From assembly GCA_008711295.1 (NCBI GenBank), contig VUYV01000061.1:3561981-3625980 (forward strand): a stretch of 64,000 bases of DNA, written 5' to 3'. Below, in pieces: positions 39,254 through 53,061 of this stretch. Origin of the DNA: Anarhynchus alexandrinus. Lineage: Eukaryota; Chordata; Aves; Charadriiformes; Charadriidae. Position numbers and translations under genes: made by a program. Within the stretch, counting starts at the first letter, position 1, and each line of letters starts with the position of its first letter. The notes below the pieces were generated by a model, which saw only the letters and a program-made list of their open reading frames with translations, searched no databases and was not told the DNA's origin.

Positions 39254-42200
39254 ACGTGTTCAGGCACAGAGCTAAATATCATTTGCAAAAGCAGATGGCC
39301 TCTTTCATGGGACAACTGAATAAGGCATTGGAAAATCTACAAACATTAATAACTGGTTGTTTTCAAATAGCAAAAGAACCTCACCTTTCTCTTTGAAGTG
39401 CAAATGGATGTACAAACATTTTACATTTACTCCAAACTAAATATACACTTTATTCTTTCATTCCATCAAACTTGCAGACATCTGTTGGGAATTAGTAATA
39501 TATGCAAATATATTGGCTTTAGAGAGTGTGAATATTCCATTTAAAGGTGTCATCAGTACACATCTATCAAAAATCACGAAACTGAATAATAAATATATTG
39601 CATTGTATTTTAGGGTTCTCTCTACTAGTTCCTGCAGCAGTTCCTGAGTAGTACAACATTTGCAGTCTTTACAGCTATGAAGACAGCAGTTTTGTTTTTA
39701 CAAGATTATTAACCACTTAATGAAGTGGGGCTTTAAAAAGAATATCCAATATCACAAGTGTTTTGACAGAAGACTGTGAAGGAAGTGCAAAGTAATTTGT
39801 GATACCTGTACGCAGCAGACTGACTACTGCCGCAGGGATAGCCTCAGCTGTGCAGTCTGTTACTTACAGCACAGATTACTTCGGATCTGTTTGGCATGAG
39901 CATGGGCACTGTTGTGACAAACGAGCTGTAGGAATGCAGTTCATAATCCTGAGAGAAACTAGACCCTGTGACAGCTACGATACTTAAAAGACACATTTAA
40001 AAAAAAAATACAAACCACAAAACACGACAACCTTGCTTGGCTTCAGCATACATTACACTTAAGACTCCTGTGTACTAATGAGCACCTCTAATCAGGAAGT
40101 GTATTTTCAATTAAGTACTTGTTCCAGCTGTACTAGGTCCTTACAATCACTAAAGAAACTATTAGTTTAATAAAAGGAACATACATAGCTCTGGCATAAT
40201 CTCTGTAGCGATCATGAAGTTAATACTTCTAAGGGACTAACTGCCCTTAAAATTGGGGGCCATCCTTGCAGACGAGGCAAAGTACCTACACTACAGGAGA
40301 AGCAGGATTATATCTGGATAAAGGAAATAAGCACAACTTCTAAAATGGTACCTGTGTTTTGTGAACATGGCTATGAGGCTAACAGAAAGGAATCCTAAAC
40401 TTTTTTTGACACATACCTCAAGTCCTACAAGGATTCCTGAGCCTTTTCTCACATCACTGTTTCCTGCAACCACACAGAGAATGGAGGAGGTCCACTGAGG
40501 CACTGGGATTCCTAATCCTGTTAAATGCAGAGAGCAAACAGCATGTTGGAAAATTCATCTCCATCAAATCTCTTGTTTAGGAAGACACCTTCTCCTTTCC
40601 AACAGCATGCAAAATGAGCAAAACAATGAACACTTTGTCCCCTACTCCTGATGAAGGATAAGAATAATTTTTTTTTATTTCATTGCCTGTTGTGCAGCTG
40701 AGAGGGGAGACAGCCCTCAGGCTCGATTTGTTTATCACTGGCCCTTACCTTAGTTAGTATCTTCAGTTTAGCTGTATACATAATAATGCTCATGCACATT
40801 TGTGTACATAGCAACATGTCAGATATCCCACAAGTGCTGGACTGTCCATTGAAAGACAACTGACCTGATGCAAAAGTAGGCTTGTCTGACTGTGATTTAT
40901 GGAGATATTAGTTATAACAGCTATGTTGTCATTACTCGCAAGAGGTAAGATTTAAGATCACGTTCCGACCAGCGAGTGAGCGACGTAACTCTCTCTAGGA
41001 CTGAGAAAGTGAAACAGTCCTCATCCAGGTGCTTAGCTCCTATTGGGAAAGCCTGGTAGATACTGGCATAACTCTCTGTACGCTTTGCTGAAGCATCTGT
41101 GACATTTAGGCTGTCAGTGGCTAAAAGGAGAGAAATGGTTCTCTAAAGGCCCCTTTCCACTGATTACCAAGAACCCCCAAAGAGATTTCTTAAAAGCTGG
41201 GTCAGTTCTCCAGAGGGGGTCATTCCATGGGGCTCTCCAATGCTTTATTTTTATTATGCTGAAAGAGCCCTGTCAATTATGTGCAGCAAAACGCTCATTC
41301 AATTAACATTCTGTGTCATCTGAAAGTATTTAAAAATAACCAGGCTTTCTGTATCATGGCCTATTTTTCACACTACGCCTAAACTGCAACCTTGTTGTTT
41401 TAGTCTGATATAGTTTATTTGCAGCTTGAAATGAGATGCCTACTAACAACTACATTTGATTTTTAAGTTCCATTTTTAAGACAATTTAGGATGAAGCTCA
41501 TGAATAAGGGCTAAATTAAGAGCCAAGGACTCTAATTCTTCCTTTCACTATGAAGTTTTCTGTGACTTCTGACTCAATAACAGTCAGCTTCCAGCTGTCC
41601 TATTTATAAACAATCTCTCTATTGACAAAACAGTCTGTCACTAGCTATTTAATGCATTGTGATGATGATGTATATGGTATTAAAAACATCACTGCTGTGT
41701 ACCCCTCTGGGAAAGTGACTGTTGTGAACCATAGTACAGTCCTTGTTACACAGAGTGACTTCTCCCACGAAAATAGTGCTGTTGCTTGAATAACAAATGT
41801 CGTCCAGACCTTGCAAATAAGGTGGACCTCCTGTGGTCGTATCCTACTGAAGTAAGCATTTCCCCATTAGGAAAAGTTCAGATTATCTTGACTGTACATT
41901 TTTCCATACATTTTCAGTATATTGTGTAGTGTTAGTTCCCTTGCACACCAGGGGAAAAAATGTTTTCACAGAACAGAAGGCTCCCTTCTTCAACTGCAAT
42001 ACTGAACAAAGCCAGAGTTGTTATAACAAGATGATTTTTTCCTGATCTCTGGCATTTTCAGATGTATCTTTCATATGACAGCTCAATTAGCACACCTTAG
42101 AATAAAATCTGCTTTCTGTGCAATAATATTACACTGTTGGATGATGTTAATTATTTATCTACAAATATCAACATAATTTTCCCCTGTGGTACTACTGCTT

Positions 42201-43871
42201 CACTAGCTTCTCTTTCTGAGGGTCAGTTACCTAATCTAAGCATTTAATTTTGCAAATCTTTCTGTGTTTCATCTTGTTCTGAGGTCCAGGCCGAGGTTTT
42301 CATCACAAGCTTCCTAATTGCTAAAATAACTATATACTTTGTGTTAAGCGGAGCTGCTTATCAGTATTCTGAATAGAACCTGAGCCCCTGTGTACCCCTG
42401 GGGCATTGCCCTTGAGGTATCGCCCTGCTTTGTCAGGGTGCTCTCGATAACCGATCTCTCAGTATTGCTGCTCAACAGTGTAGTGATTTTATGCCTGTGC
42501 TTTTCTACTGTCATGGAGGGAAGTATCGCAACCTTGTTGGAAGTCAGGGTAGTTCACACTGCTGTGCCTCATTATTCTAATCCCCTCACCACCAGTGATT
42601 ATTCTGTCAAAGGGAAACGTCCAATTCTCAGTCATTTTCTTGTTACGATCAAATTATTGTCCTTTCTAATCCTTTTTTTTCTGTTTTGCTAAGAGTTATT
42701 CCCAGCAATTTCTCTCTTTAAAAATAATAGATGCTTATTAGTACAAAATATAATCCATGCCAATCCCAGAAAGATCTCTACATAATACTTACGCTTTTCT
42801 GTCGACATACCAGAGGTGTGCTGTCACCTATTGAAGTTGAATGTGTCTCAATGGCAGGAGTCTTAATATGCTCAGGGCTGGAGGTGATGAACAGTCACCT
42901 TGTCCAAGCCCATGTAGGCTATGTCATACTGACAGCTGCTGTGGAGCTCCTCCCGTTGTACTCCAAGGGAGCTATTTTTGACTGCTGTGAATATTGTGTA
43001 TGAATTGGAATGTCCTAAGATATGTCAGAGCCTAAATTTATCCTTTATTTCTTAAAAAATCTCCGACTGAATGTTAACATAGGTCTTACCCTCTGCTAGT
43101 GAGAAAATTTAAGAATTCCATTACTGTAAAAATAAATTAGACTAATACAACTACAAAAATCATTGCTACTCTAGTGTTACACAATGGTCAGAGGTTAATA
43201 ATGCTGTTTTTCTCTGCTAAACTGCTTTACTGGAACACAAGCTCTATGATATCAAATAGATTCTGGTAATGAAGAAAATTGTAAGACTATTATGAGAGAT
43301 TGTAAAATAGACCTTGATGAAAAAGGAAATAAATAGTAGCTTACACAAAAAAAGTGGAATGTTAAGGTATGTTGTGAAACCTAGTACACTTGATAGATCA
43401 CTTATGTACAACAAAAAATATGCTAAAAAAAAGTCTACATTATCTAAAAAATACAATTCTTAATAATAGTAAAAACTCCAGACTTAACATAGGTACAAAG
43501 AAAGAAAAAAATAAGAACAGTGTTTAAAGTTGTTTGGTTGAGGCATAGCAGAGCAAGACTCTAGACTCTAAAATGCATCTAACCTGCTGCTGTTATTTGT
43601 ATTTATAGCTCTGTCACAAGGCCTTTAGGAGAAAATTTCCCATATTTTTTAATATGCATTTTGAATGTACAGTTCCCTTTTGCAACTTAAATCCCTTGCT
43701 CCTTGCTTCCAGGAACGTTAGTAAAGCATGTCCTCTCTGCAATAGTATGTACGTAAACAGATACAGGGAATTTTAGTATTGATTCTTTTCTATACCACAC
43801 TGTTAGTTCACCGCCACAGAACCAAATCACTTTTTCCAGTTTCATTGGCTATACACACTGTCTTTGATTGC
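39254..43871. other. Unassigned non-coding DNA
   Basis: No gene recognised. The frames at 42,390-42,692 (100 codons) and 42,731-43,003 (90 codons) have no recognisable domain. Words around 42,390 (GTACCCCTGGGGCATTGCCC) and 42,905 (AAGCCCATGTAGGCTATGTC) faintly recall internal CR1 sequence, but the match is too weak to call. Confidence 0.5.
41260..41700. promoter_or_regulatory. Candidate conserved non-coding element
   Basis: A complex, repeat-free stretch with clustered developmental-type words: TGTCAATTATG, TCAATTAACATTC, TATTTAAAAATAACC, CTATTTATAAACAATC (a MEF2- or forkhead-like word) and TAATGCATTGTGATGATG. This texture is common in conserved enhancers of gene deserts. It is inferred from composition only; no alignment was possible. 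Confidence 0.22.
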
Positions 43872-44273
43872 TTACGGTCTATCCAGGGCTTTTACACCAG
43901 ATTCTGCAGCTGTCAGCAAAACTTCTACGTGTAGAGCTGGGGTCAGCTGGGGACTTCTGATCACGTGGCTTGGCACAAGCCAGGCCATGAAAACTTGAGG
44001 GCAACATTCAGGATTACGGTATATTTGATACCAAATGTGACGCAATTGTAAATCAGCATCTTGCTCACGTTCATACCTATTGAACAACTTAGGGTATGCA
44101 AGGGGCTGCCACGACCCCTCTAAGAGTTGCCCCCTTGGAATTAAGGAGTTAGCTTCAGAATTCCTGCTCTGAATCGATTGCATGTTCTTGAAACAGGCTG
44201 ACAGAAACCACAATGGGAACACAATTCTTCCCCTTAAGAATTTAACCAGAACCCGGGAGACCGGAAAGTACAT
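43872..44273 (-). other. Unassigned 133-codon open frame
   Basis: This is the longest open frame outside the CR1 elements and the frames of the 57.7-kb pyrimidine-rich region. The surrounding 43,870-44,300 is GC-richer than its flanks. The translation has no domain I recognise, no signal peptide, and an ordinary mixed composition with several charged and aromatic residues (for example the word RYEREQDADLQLRHIWYQ). I looked for LTR hallmarks: a CTACA end at about 44,288 is present, but there is no TATA box, polyadenylation signal or matching target-site duplication. It could be a degraded transposon, a retropseudogene or chance. No coding role is claimed. Confidence 0.2.
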
Positions 44274-44496
44274 TTCTATTTCTACAATACATGCTTTTTA
44301 GCAAATGCCTAGAGTGAACTCAGTGGGGTGCACTCCTTGCTGTAGTCTGCTGCATTCACCCTGGCTGGTCTCAGCAACGCACTCTGTTCCCTACAGAACT
44401 GAACCAGAAACTTTAGTCCTGCAATAAAAATTCTGTCTGGTAGCTGGAAAAACTCATTAATCAGTTCTGAACAGCTGAGATAGAAATGCATATGTG

Positions 44497-44524
44497 CACA
44501 CACACACATACATGCACACACACA
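44497..44524. repeat. Imperfect CA dinucleotide repeat
   Basis: CA units interrupted by TA and TG steps over 28 bp; a short microsatellite. Confidence 0.85.
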
Positions 44525-47500
44525 GGAGAGCCTTCGCAGCCCGTCTGCAGTTCAAGTTCTCAAACATTTCTCCCCATTTGCTCCCACTTTCCTCGGAAGG
44601 GGTCTAGCAACTGCAGGGTTAGGACTGTGGACTGGACATTTTGCAGGCAGGATGAGAAGACGTTTGTATGAGGAAAGTGGATCTAGTTATTTCTTTGAAA
44701 TTACACCAAATGTCATGAAGTTTTGAGCTTTCGGGGAAAACTAAACCACAGTTTGCAGATGAAGTAGATGTTGTGTTCCAGCAGCTGGAACTTCTGAAGT
44801 TTCTGTCTCAAACACGAATGCACAGAATTGAGCTAAATTAAGGCTGCATGGGCATTACAAAGCTTTTAGGTATTTGACACAGCTTTTAGTGTGGCAAGGG
44901 GAATGAGCAGCGCTTGTCTCTATTCAGCAAAGCCTCAGTGTGTCAGCTGGCCTAGTTACATTGTCTTCAGGGGAATTTGACTTACAGTGCTGCTTTTGTC
45001 TGTTCTCTTCATTAAAAACAACACAGAAAACTCTCAGGGCAAAACAGCCTGTGATGTAAATACAAAACATCAGCTTTGTGTGGCACAAATGCTCCTGGGA
45101 GGTCTCTCAGACTCTCCCAGACTGTCATTTTAGGAGCCAAAATTCTGAGCAGATGCCCTTCTCGCACATTTGAGTAGATTTCCTCCTCATCATGGCACTA
45201 TATTCAATAGCAATAATAGAATCACTTGGCACAATAGGAGCTACAAATGTACAGTAAGTCCTCACTTTCAATATATCACACACCTGTACCACTTTTCTCT
45301 TTTGATCTGTGCCCTTCTCAACCTCTTACACTGTGCCTAAATTAATTGACTGGTACCTTCTTTTGTTTCTTTATTGAATCCTAATGCCACAGGCTTTGCC
45401 TGGGAGGTAGCTTTGCTGTAAACACTAATGTCTTCCTCTGCTGTGAAGCCACTGTCAAACATAGTGACCATTTTGCACAGTATTCCCTGTTTGAACATGG
45501 TAACCATGGCAAACTTTTCCTCCAGTCCTATTATTTAAGCTATTTTCAAGTGAGTCGAGTGAGCACAGTCAGGTGTTATCATGTATTTATTTGGTGTGGT
45601 TCTGAACTGGGATGGATATATGCCAGAGCATCCCAGGTTATTGGTCCCCAGACTTGGGCCCTGAGGGTAAAATGCCTTGACGATCTCCATTTACAGGACT
45701 AGAGGCTTTCCAAGTTGTGGTCTCCTTAAAATTCATCGGTGCCAGCTGCAAATTCTGTCATAAATTTCATAAATTTTATATTTACCATATAGCAAATTTA
45801 AGCCTACTAATATGAATACCAGACTTGTGCCTAAAGCCTAAAAAAGAATAAAGGCAGCTAAAATTTTGTGAATTTACAATTTTTTTCCTTTAGTTCTAAC
45901 AAAATTGTGAAAACTACTTTTTGGTATCAAGCAGGTAAAGGCTTGATAGGGTCCATATGTCTTTCATTTATGCAGACAATTCATTTTTATTTTGATAGTA
46001 AACATCATGAACGGATTATGCCTGGCCAGGCTGCTTGTTCTTTTATCATTTGGTAGGTTCCTGCACAAATTCCTGTTTCCTTTCACCGTCTCAAGATGAT
46101 CTGTATAATTTCTATGTGTCCTTAAATTGGAAACTGGAATTGCAGATGTCTGCAAATGGCTTTGTCATTCCCCTTGTTCATTTCAGAGGTATATTGGCTA
46201 AACTGACGACCGAGACCTATCAGGTACTCCCCTCTGTAGTCTTTTACATCAGACTTTTGAGTGTTTGCTCATTTTCATCCATAAAAGGTCAGGGGGTCTA
46301 AATGTGTCAAAGTTGTTTTCTCTTACTTGACAAATTCAGCGTTGAAACTTTTTGCTGAAGGCTACAGCTTTGTCATGTACGTTGAAAGCCTTCAGCTCTA
46401 ATTTGAAGTCAGTAAATCATGAAAAAATATCAAGGATGTAAATGACTAGCAAGGTCATGACTCTTTTTCAATGTGAAGCAATCAAGAAATAGGACAATCA
46501 AGAAAGCAAGCAGCCTGTATGAAGACATAATCTTGGTTGTGTGCCGAATAGATCTGAAGAGTTCAGTAACTTCACAGCTGAACTATTCCTGGAGATGCAT
46601 ACCACACTTTTCATGCTGAAAGGCACTTTCTTACCTGGTAGTGCTTTTTGATGAAGACTGAAATAATCCTCATGGATATTGACAGGTATTTTACAAATGA
46701 GAAAAATAACACCAGCAAGTTTTTGTGTCTCTGAACATGCAACAAAGGACTTCCAAGGTACATCTCTGGGGAGACAGTGGCAGCTTGGGCATTCTTCAGC
46801 AACATCAGAGCTTTAGAAGAAAAAGCTTCTTTTGCCAAAAATGGGGATTTTGTAACTTCTGCATCTGTGCAGGATCATAAAACAAAAGTAAGGACTGAGA
46901 AAACTCCTAGACACCTATGGAAAGCATCATGACGTTGAATCGATACCTCTTTGCTACCTTTTCTTTACCCAGAGAACTGCTCTTTCACTCCGTTTTGGAA
47001 AAAAACTTCTGTGGAAACACATTCTTCATCTCCCAAGGCATGAATGAATTTATGAGCAAAGAAGAAAAGTTACACCAGTGTCAAGTTTTTAAAAGTGACT
47101 ATAAGGAAGGAGCCTAACTGATTAAAATAAAGGAATCTTATTCATGGAAAAGCTCTGAAAGGCCAACAGATGCACAAACCCCTTTATAATAGTGTTATGT
47201 GATTCTTGCATCAATTACAGTGAAAAAAAAAAACAGATAAGGGATTAGATTTTCAAGTGGGCTCAATGTTTGTATCTAATTAGCCTTGGATCTCTGCTGC
47301 TTTCACAGGTTAATTTGTAGAAACAGTGCCATCATCTACATAGCAAGCTAAAGAAGCTTCTGTTAAGACCAGTCTACTAAAGCAATAGTTTGCTGCAGAT
47401 AAACATTTTCTGTATTTAAGTCTTAATTTACATCATGGAGTAGTCTCGAGTCATTGTTAACTGTGATGATGCACAGTTATGCTTTAAAGACTGCACTAAG

Positions 47501-50379
47501 TTCAAGAGAAAGTATTTAGCAAGGAAGCATGCAGACGTCACACAAGATAAAAAATGCCACTGTAATAGCTTTGAATTTGTAAAAATTAAGCCCACCAAAA
47601 AAATCTGTGACTGTTGCTAAAGGGAAAACGTCAAAGGAATTATAAATAATGAAAAAAAACCAAAGGTTTGTTCATTTGGAACTGCAGACAGCAACTCAGA
47701 GTTAATGTATTCCTTTCTTAAAAAGGGGGTGAGGGGAGAGGCAGGAAAGCAGTGCCCATTTCAACATAAAATTGAACTACTTTTTCTTTAAGAATGTCTG
47801 TAAAGACATCTGACATTGTGGGAGCAAGAGTTCGAGATCTCCAAACATTCAACTGAAGAATTGGAAAAGGGTGCCCATGTGTCAGTCAGGTGGCATGCAG
47901 AATCAGAGCACACCTTCAGAATGCACTGCTATGGAAATGTATCGTGCATATGATGAAAAATCGCGTTTGAATGCATTTCTTCCTGAGAAACTGTTTGCGC
48001 ATCATGTTATCCAGTGCCAACTGCTTAAGGCAAGTCAGACTTCATATTTGTATTTCAAACTAGTCCCACTACTTGACATTTTTGTATTTGAGCTGTTTAG
48101 TACTTGGAACGCATTATAGAATACTGAGATAAAAAGCTTAGGGTTTGTTGTCAAAATTAATTGCTTCTGTGTATCCACTTCTGTCTGACTCATAAATGGA
48201 CTAAAAAGGCTTTGGCTATCCAGCTTACTTAATTGAAAATATGTAAAATTATCTGTCCAATAACTTGTGGATACATCTTTATTTTGAAAACAATCTGAAG
48301 CTCACGTATTTGTTTGTCCTAGGTGATCCTGCTGATTTAGTCGTCAAGAGAATAGTTTAATGTATGAAGCAAAGTGGGAGTTTCACATAGTAGCTTCAAA
48401 ACTGTGCTTCTAATTCACCTGACATTTTAAAAAGTGGTACCTTCAGCATCTAGACTCCTAATGCAATAGTGCCCTGTATGGTGAAAAGTAGTTCTCAGTT
48501 TATCAAAAAGGGTATTTTGTAATACTACCTAAAATGTTTATGGTATTTCACCCACACATTTAACTGGGTTTTGATGTGTGTTTGGTTTTGATTTTTTCAT
48601 TCGTTTTGTTTTTTTAGAAATAACACAGATTTAAAGAGCTACTGGCCTGATCCAGCCACCTCTACTCAAGTTACAGAATATAATTTTTCCTTGTCAATCA
48701 ACAAGGTATTTTGAAAACGTCTACACCATTTTAGCATTCAAAACAAAGCAAACAACTCTTTCAGTACTGGCATTATGCAAAAGGTCATACAACATGTAGT
48801 TGCTTTAAGGAGACAGCTACATAGACAGTAGAGTGCCAAATACTTTTAAATTCTTATGAATCACCTTGACTCTGCACATATTTATACAAATACTCACATG
48901 CATAAGGTCAACATAAGCATAAAGCAGTTGAAGGACCCAAACCTAGCATTTGCAAATTATTACTTACAGCTATTTTGCAGAGCTTTTAAAATGGAAGATA
49001 TGAGATACATAATTTTTTCTTGGTTTTGTGCTAAAAGATTAATGATTTGCTTTGAAGTACAAAGTCTCAAGACAGAGCTTTTTAAAATTTTTCTCAAAAT
49101 GTTTGCTTCAGACATTTGTCGAATAAATGTAAGAAGATTATAGCAGTTTAGAGCTGTCTGAACTTGTGTTGTCTAGACAACAAGCTTAAATTCAAAGACA
49201 AATACTGGGAAATGATTAAACTCCAAATCTGCAAAGACTTTTACACATGCCTAATACCACTAATGGATCAGTCCACCAGTCTATTTGCATACACAAAGTT
49301 AAATACATGATTGTTTCAAAGAACTGGCTATAGGTCTGCAACATTAGATAGCTGTTTTGATTTATAGTTTTAATACATGATGCTATACTTCAGTATGAAT
49401 CATTTTCTACTGACAAACTATCTAGCTCCAGTGCCAAAAAGTGAGCTATCTTCAGTTCATTTTATTGGTTAAATAATAATTATTCTTTCAAACCAATTAG
49501 AAATACAACAATTAAGTCTCCAACAATATTTGTGAACTCCAAATTTCTTAGTTCTGTAAAGAATATTGAGAGACACACCCATCTTTTAATATGTGCCTTT
49601 GGGAAAAGTATTGAAAAATATTGAAGGTATTAAAAGGTTTGCTCTCCTATGATTTCTTCCTATGATCTCCTCAGAGAACATTTCAATTGGTCTTTAATAC
49701 TACTTTCCAAAATGCTAAACATGTCAAGATACCAGGCCAGGACTAGGAGATGCTCCCAATTTCACAGTGTACTGTGGCACTAATGTGTGCAGTAATTTAA
49801 TTACTCCATTATAAAAGAAGTCAAATGGCTGTTGTACAAAACTATAAACACCAGTAAATGTTCTACCAACCATGTTCCTCTAGATAGCTCTCTGCAGCAA
49901 ATAATTTCAAACATTAATTAATTCAAAAGCCTTTTAAATGTTGACTAGAAAGGTAGCCTTTAAACATCTTTGATTTTCAGTTTACATTTTTGTATCTTTG
50001 TTTATTTTTATGTCCTCTCAGACAATTTCCATCTTCCCATCTTCCATTCCTCTTTCCGTTTCCCCATCGTCCGTTATCTTTATCTGCTTCTTTTTCCACT
50101 CAGTGTTTTCTTTCCTTACACTCTTTGTTTCATACTATCCCTGTTTTATCTTCTTTTGGAAAGTAGCAATGACTACGTACATTATTTACTTCTAAAAAAC
50201 CTCCCATCTTTCTCCAGACCCCAGAAAACACCAGCTCTGTCCTCCTATAACCAAAAGCAGCATAAAACAAGATCTTCAAAAGCTCTGCCCTCCACAGCTA
50301 GCCTGTCACCCCCCTCTTTGGGACCAGTTTGTATTCATCTGCCTCTGTGATTTAACTCTAAGAAAATAAAACCCTGAGG
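44525..50379. other. Unassigned AT-rich non-coding DNA
   Basis: No gene or repeat family recognised. Frames at 48,856-49,143 (95 codons) and 49,970-50,350 (126 codons, in pyrimidine-rich DNA) lack any recognisable domain. At 45,499-45,514 the word GGTAACCATGGCAAAC comes close to an RFX X-box palindrome. Confidence 0.5.
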
Positions 50380-51890
50380 CATGTCTGTACTTACACCAGT
50401 TCAGTGCCATGTTATCCCAAAACAACCTCCTAAGCTAAAAATCGAAGGATTTTCCCCAAAACGGCTTCTCCTTCTTCCTTGAAGCTCTATGCCTTCATGT
50501 GGGAATGATGTGCCCTCTGCTCCTGGCTAAGTACGAGTGATGCACACCTGTTTGGATGTTTAGTTCAGTCGTCAGGTCAACTCTACATTAACAGGCAGGA
50601 TCCAAGATACAACTAGTGAGAGAGGTGATTTCTGTGTTGCGTTCTGTACCTGTGCCTGGGCATTTCCTTGCGACCCAAAGCCATCCGGTACACATGTTTG
50701 TGATCAAATTGGAGAAGGCTCCATGTCCGTTGGGAGTTCAGTTACTGCATCCTTAGCACACATGAACAGAAGGGTGCTCTTGCCCTGGGTGTTGTAAATG
50801 CATTTGCACCTCACATAGGCCCTCTTAGTTTGCACATAAGCTACCGCCCCACAAACCCTGCCCCCGTGACTTACCTTGTGCACTCCATTTGAAGGTGTTT
50901 ACTGCAGACCTGCAGTGACAACTCCAGCACTGCTGACAAATGCATTGCCTGTTGAGTCAGGTAAGGTAAGAAAAGGGCCCCCATGCCACCATCCACAATC
51001 AAGAAGCAAGGAGCCAAGCAAAGCCGCAGTTCTCTCAAACGGCATCATCTGTCCTATTCACAGTACGATCTCCCTCCCTTGAATGGAGAAAGAGACCTAT
51101 GGTCTCCTGGAAGCTTCACAATATTATTCAGGGACTGCACACTGAGGATGAGGGCTGTCATCCTCCTGGCTTGCCCTTCCTTACAGAGCAGCTCTCTGTT
51201 TCCTGATGAAACTCTTCAGGGTAAGAAACCAATCTCTGGTGCCCTAAGAGAGGCGGTATTTTGCCTGTACATGTAGTAGCATCCTACATCCTTCAATCTG
51301 TTCTGGTACACACATGTTCCATCCACTCTTTGAAGCATGAGTGTTGAAGTATGAGGCATGAGAGAGATGTACAAAGCCATCTGTCATCCTGCCTGCTGTA
51401 ACAGGCAGGTATTCCAGATCCCACACGTGTTCAGATGTCAGATTCTCATATCTATCTAATATCCACCATATGGGCACCTGGTTGTATGCAGAAATGTTTT
51501 TTTCTCTCATATTGTGGGCTTAGACCACAGACTTGTGGTCCAGTTGCAGGTCCTTCATGGTGTTACCTGGAGAGCTGCATGGCCACTTCAGTCAGACTAT
51601 GAACTCTCTTCAGGTACAGGAATTTATTGCCGTCCCTGGCTACAGGATGGCATTTTGTGCCCCTGAATGACTGGCCATCATCCCAGCGGTATCCTCAACA
51701 TCGTGACCTATTGAACTCCCTGGAAACCCAGGAGCTGCTAACTTTCTCTGAGGTCAGCAGGGACAGTTTCATCAGGACCAGATGTTGTAGGACACTACTA
51801 CACCCGATAATTATTTTTACTCTGACCAGGACTATTAGAGGAAGTAGGCCCAGGCCCCATAAAAAAAAAAGCAGTCCAACTCTGAGTTAA
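50380..51890. other. GC-elevated unassigned block, possible degraded transposon or retrocopy
   Basis: About 1.5 kb with visibly higher G+C than the flanking DNA and sharp AT-rich borders. Broken open frames occur on both strands (plus 50,876-51,082, 50,983-51,276 and 51,627-51,890; minus 51,244-51,510). None has a domain I recognise, and no terminal inverted repeats, LTR ends or poly-A tail could be matched. Fragmented frames in a compositional island would fit an old mobile element or processed pseudogene; an isochore-like fluctuation is the null explanation. Confidence 0.3.
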
Positions 51891-52770
51891 TTTGTTTTAG
51901 GGATGTGACATCAGAGATTCAGCAATAATGGTGCTATGTGAAATTTTTCAGTCCATGTTCTTAAAGAACTTACTGTATTGAAATTTCCTTTGATTTTTAA
52001 CCTTTATGAAATTGGAATTTGCAAATATACGACAATAATTCACTTTTCAAAAGTCCTAAGGAATATTTCTTCCCCTTCAGTTGTGTAAATTATTTTTAGT
52101 ATATTCTGAACTGGAGGTACACTAAAGAAAAGCCCCTATTATTTACTTAGCTACTACCATTAGCATACTAGCTATTATATCTCACTACTTCCCATGGATA
52201 TACAAAATATAGTTTCTGATAGCGCTGAAACCTTTGATCCCTTGTCAGAGAATGGAACTATTATTTACATAAATATAACAGTTCAGAAAGCAGAAGAAAA
52301 GTGATTTATCTGCAATGTACCAAGCACATTAGAATTATGAAGAAGTTTTCAAAGGAAAGAAAGAATAGAAATTCAATGAAATAAAAGCCTCCTCACACCA
52401 TATTTACAATATGCACTAGCAGGTGTATATATAGATATAGATGTACATTTCAGAGTTGCTTTACTGTATTCATATAGGAAAGGCAAAACCTGCTGCTGGA
52501 AATAATGAACTCTTAAGAAAAATACTTTCACACTGTGCAGTTTCTGCAATTCAGTTTAAATGAACAAATCTGAAGCAAACGCTATTAACTTGGCATTCTT
52601 TTTTTTTTTTTCTTCCTTCCATCTTTATGTTTGAGAGTATCATAATGAACTGAATGAAGAAATAAGCTCCATTTTAAGCTAGTGATTATGAGAACTTACC
52701 ACTGGATGTGACGCTGCATGAGTTGTGACGATCTACATCCTAGGTCTATATATACTTGTTGATGGGGTAT
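51891..52770. other. Unassigned AT-rich non-coding DNA
   Basis: AT-rich, without gene or recognised repeat. A T-run of 12 or so lies near 52,600. Confidence 0.6.
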
Positions 52771-53055
52771 TGTTGAGTTAAAGGGCAAAGTAGTTTTGGC
52801 AGAAAATAAACCCCCTTGTGTTCTAACACTCCTCACCTAGGTGGGAGGCTAGGTGCGGCTAGGTTTAAATTCTAAGTGATGCCCAATTCACCACTATCAG
52901 TCCAGGCGCGTTAATATATATTTTAAACAGTTACGGTTCTGAATACACTAATAGCAGACTACACCTTCAGCCCAGTCATGCTCATGAACTAGCACGGCCA
53001 CTCTTTGGTCGCATTCAATGAGGAACCCAAATGACTAGCTGCCTACACAGTGCAG

Positions 53056-53061
53056 TTTATT
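53056..53061 (-). terminator. LTR polyadenylation signal AATAAA
   Basis: AATAAA on the minus strand within CTTAAATAAACTGC, about 325 bp downstream of the LTR TATA box. It is the expected 3' processing signal of the R region. Confidence 0.55.

Noticed and set aside
42390..43003. Two consecutive frames with faint resemblance to internal CR1 sequence
   Set aside because: Only short words match and they are not collinear over a useful length; a library search would be needed to call an ancient CR1.
43870..44290. Possible second LTR around the 133-codon frame
   Set aside because: A CTACA end exists near 44,288, but there is no TATA box, no AATAAA on the same strand and no adjacent matching target duplication.
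49970..50350. 126-codon frame with a hydrophobic start
   Set aside because: Same cause: pyrimidine-rich DNA. No domain, and a second frame (49,998-50,195) is open in parallel.
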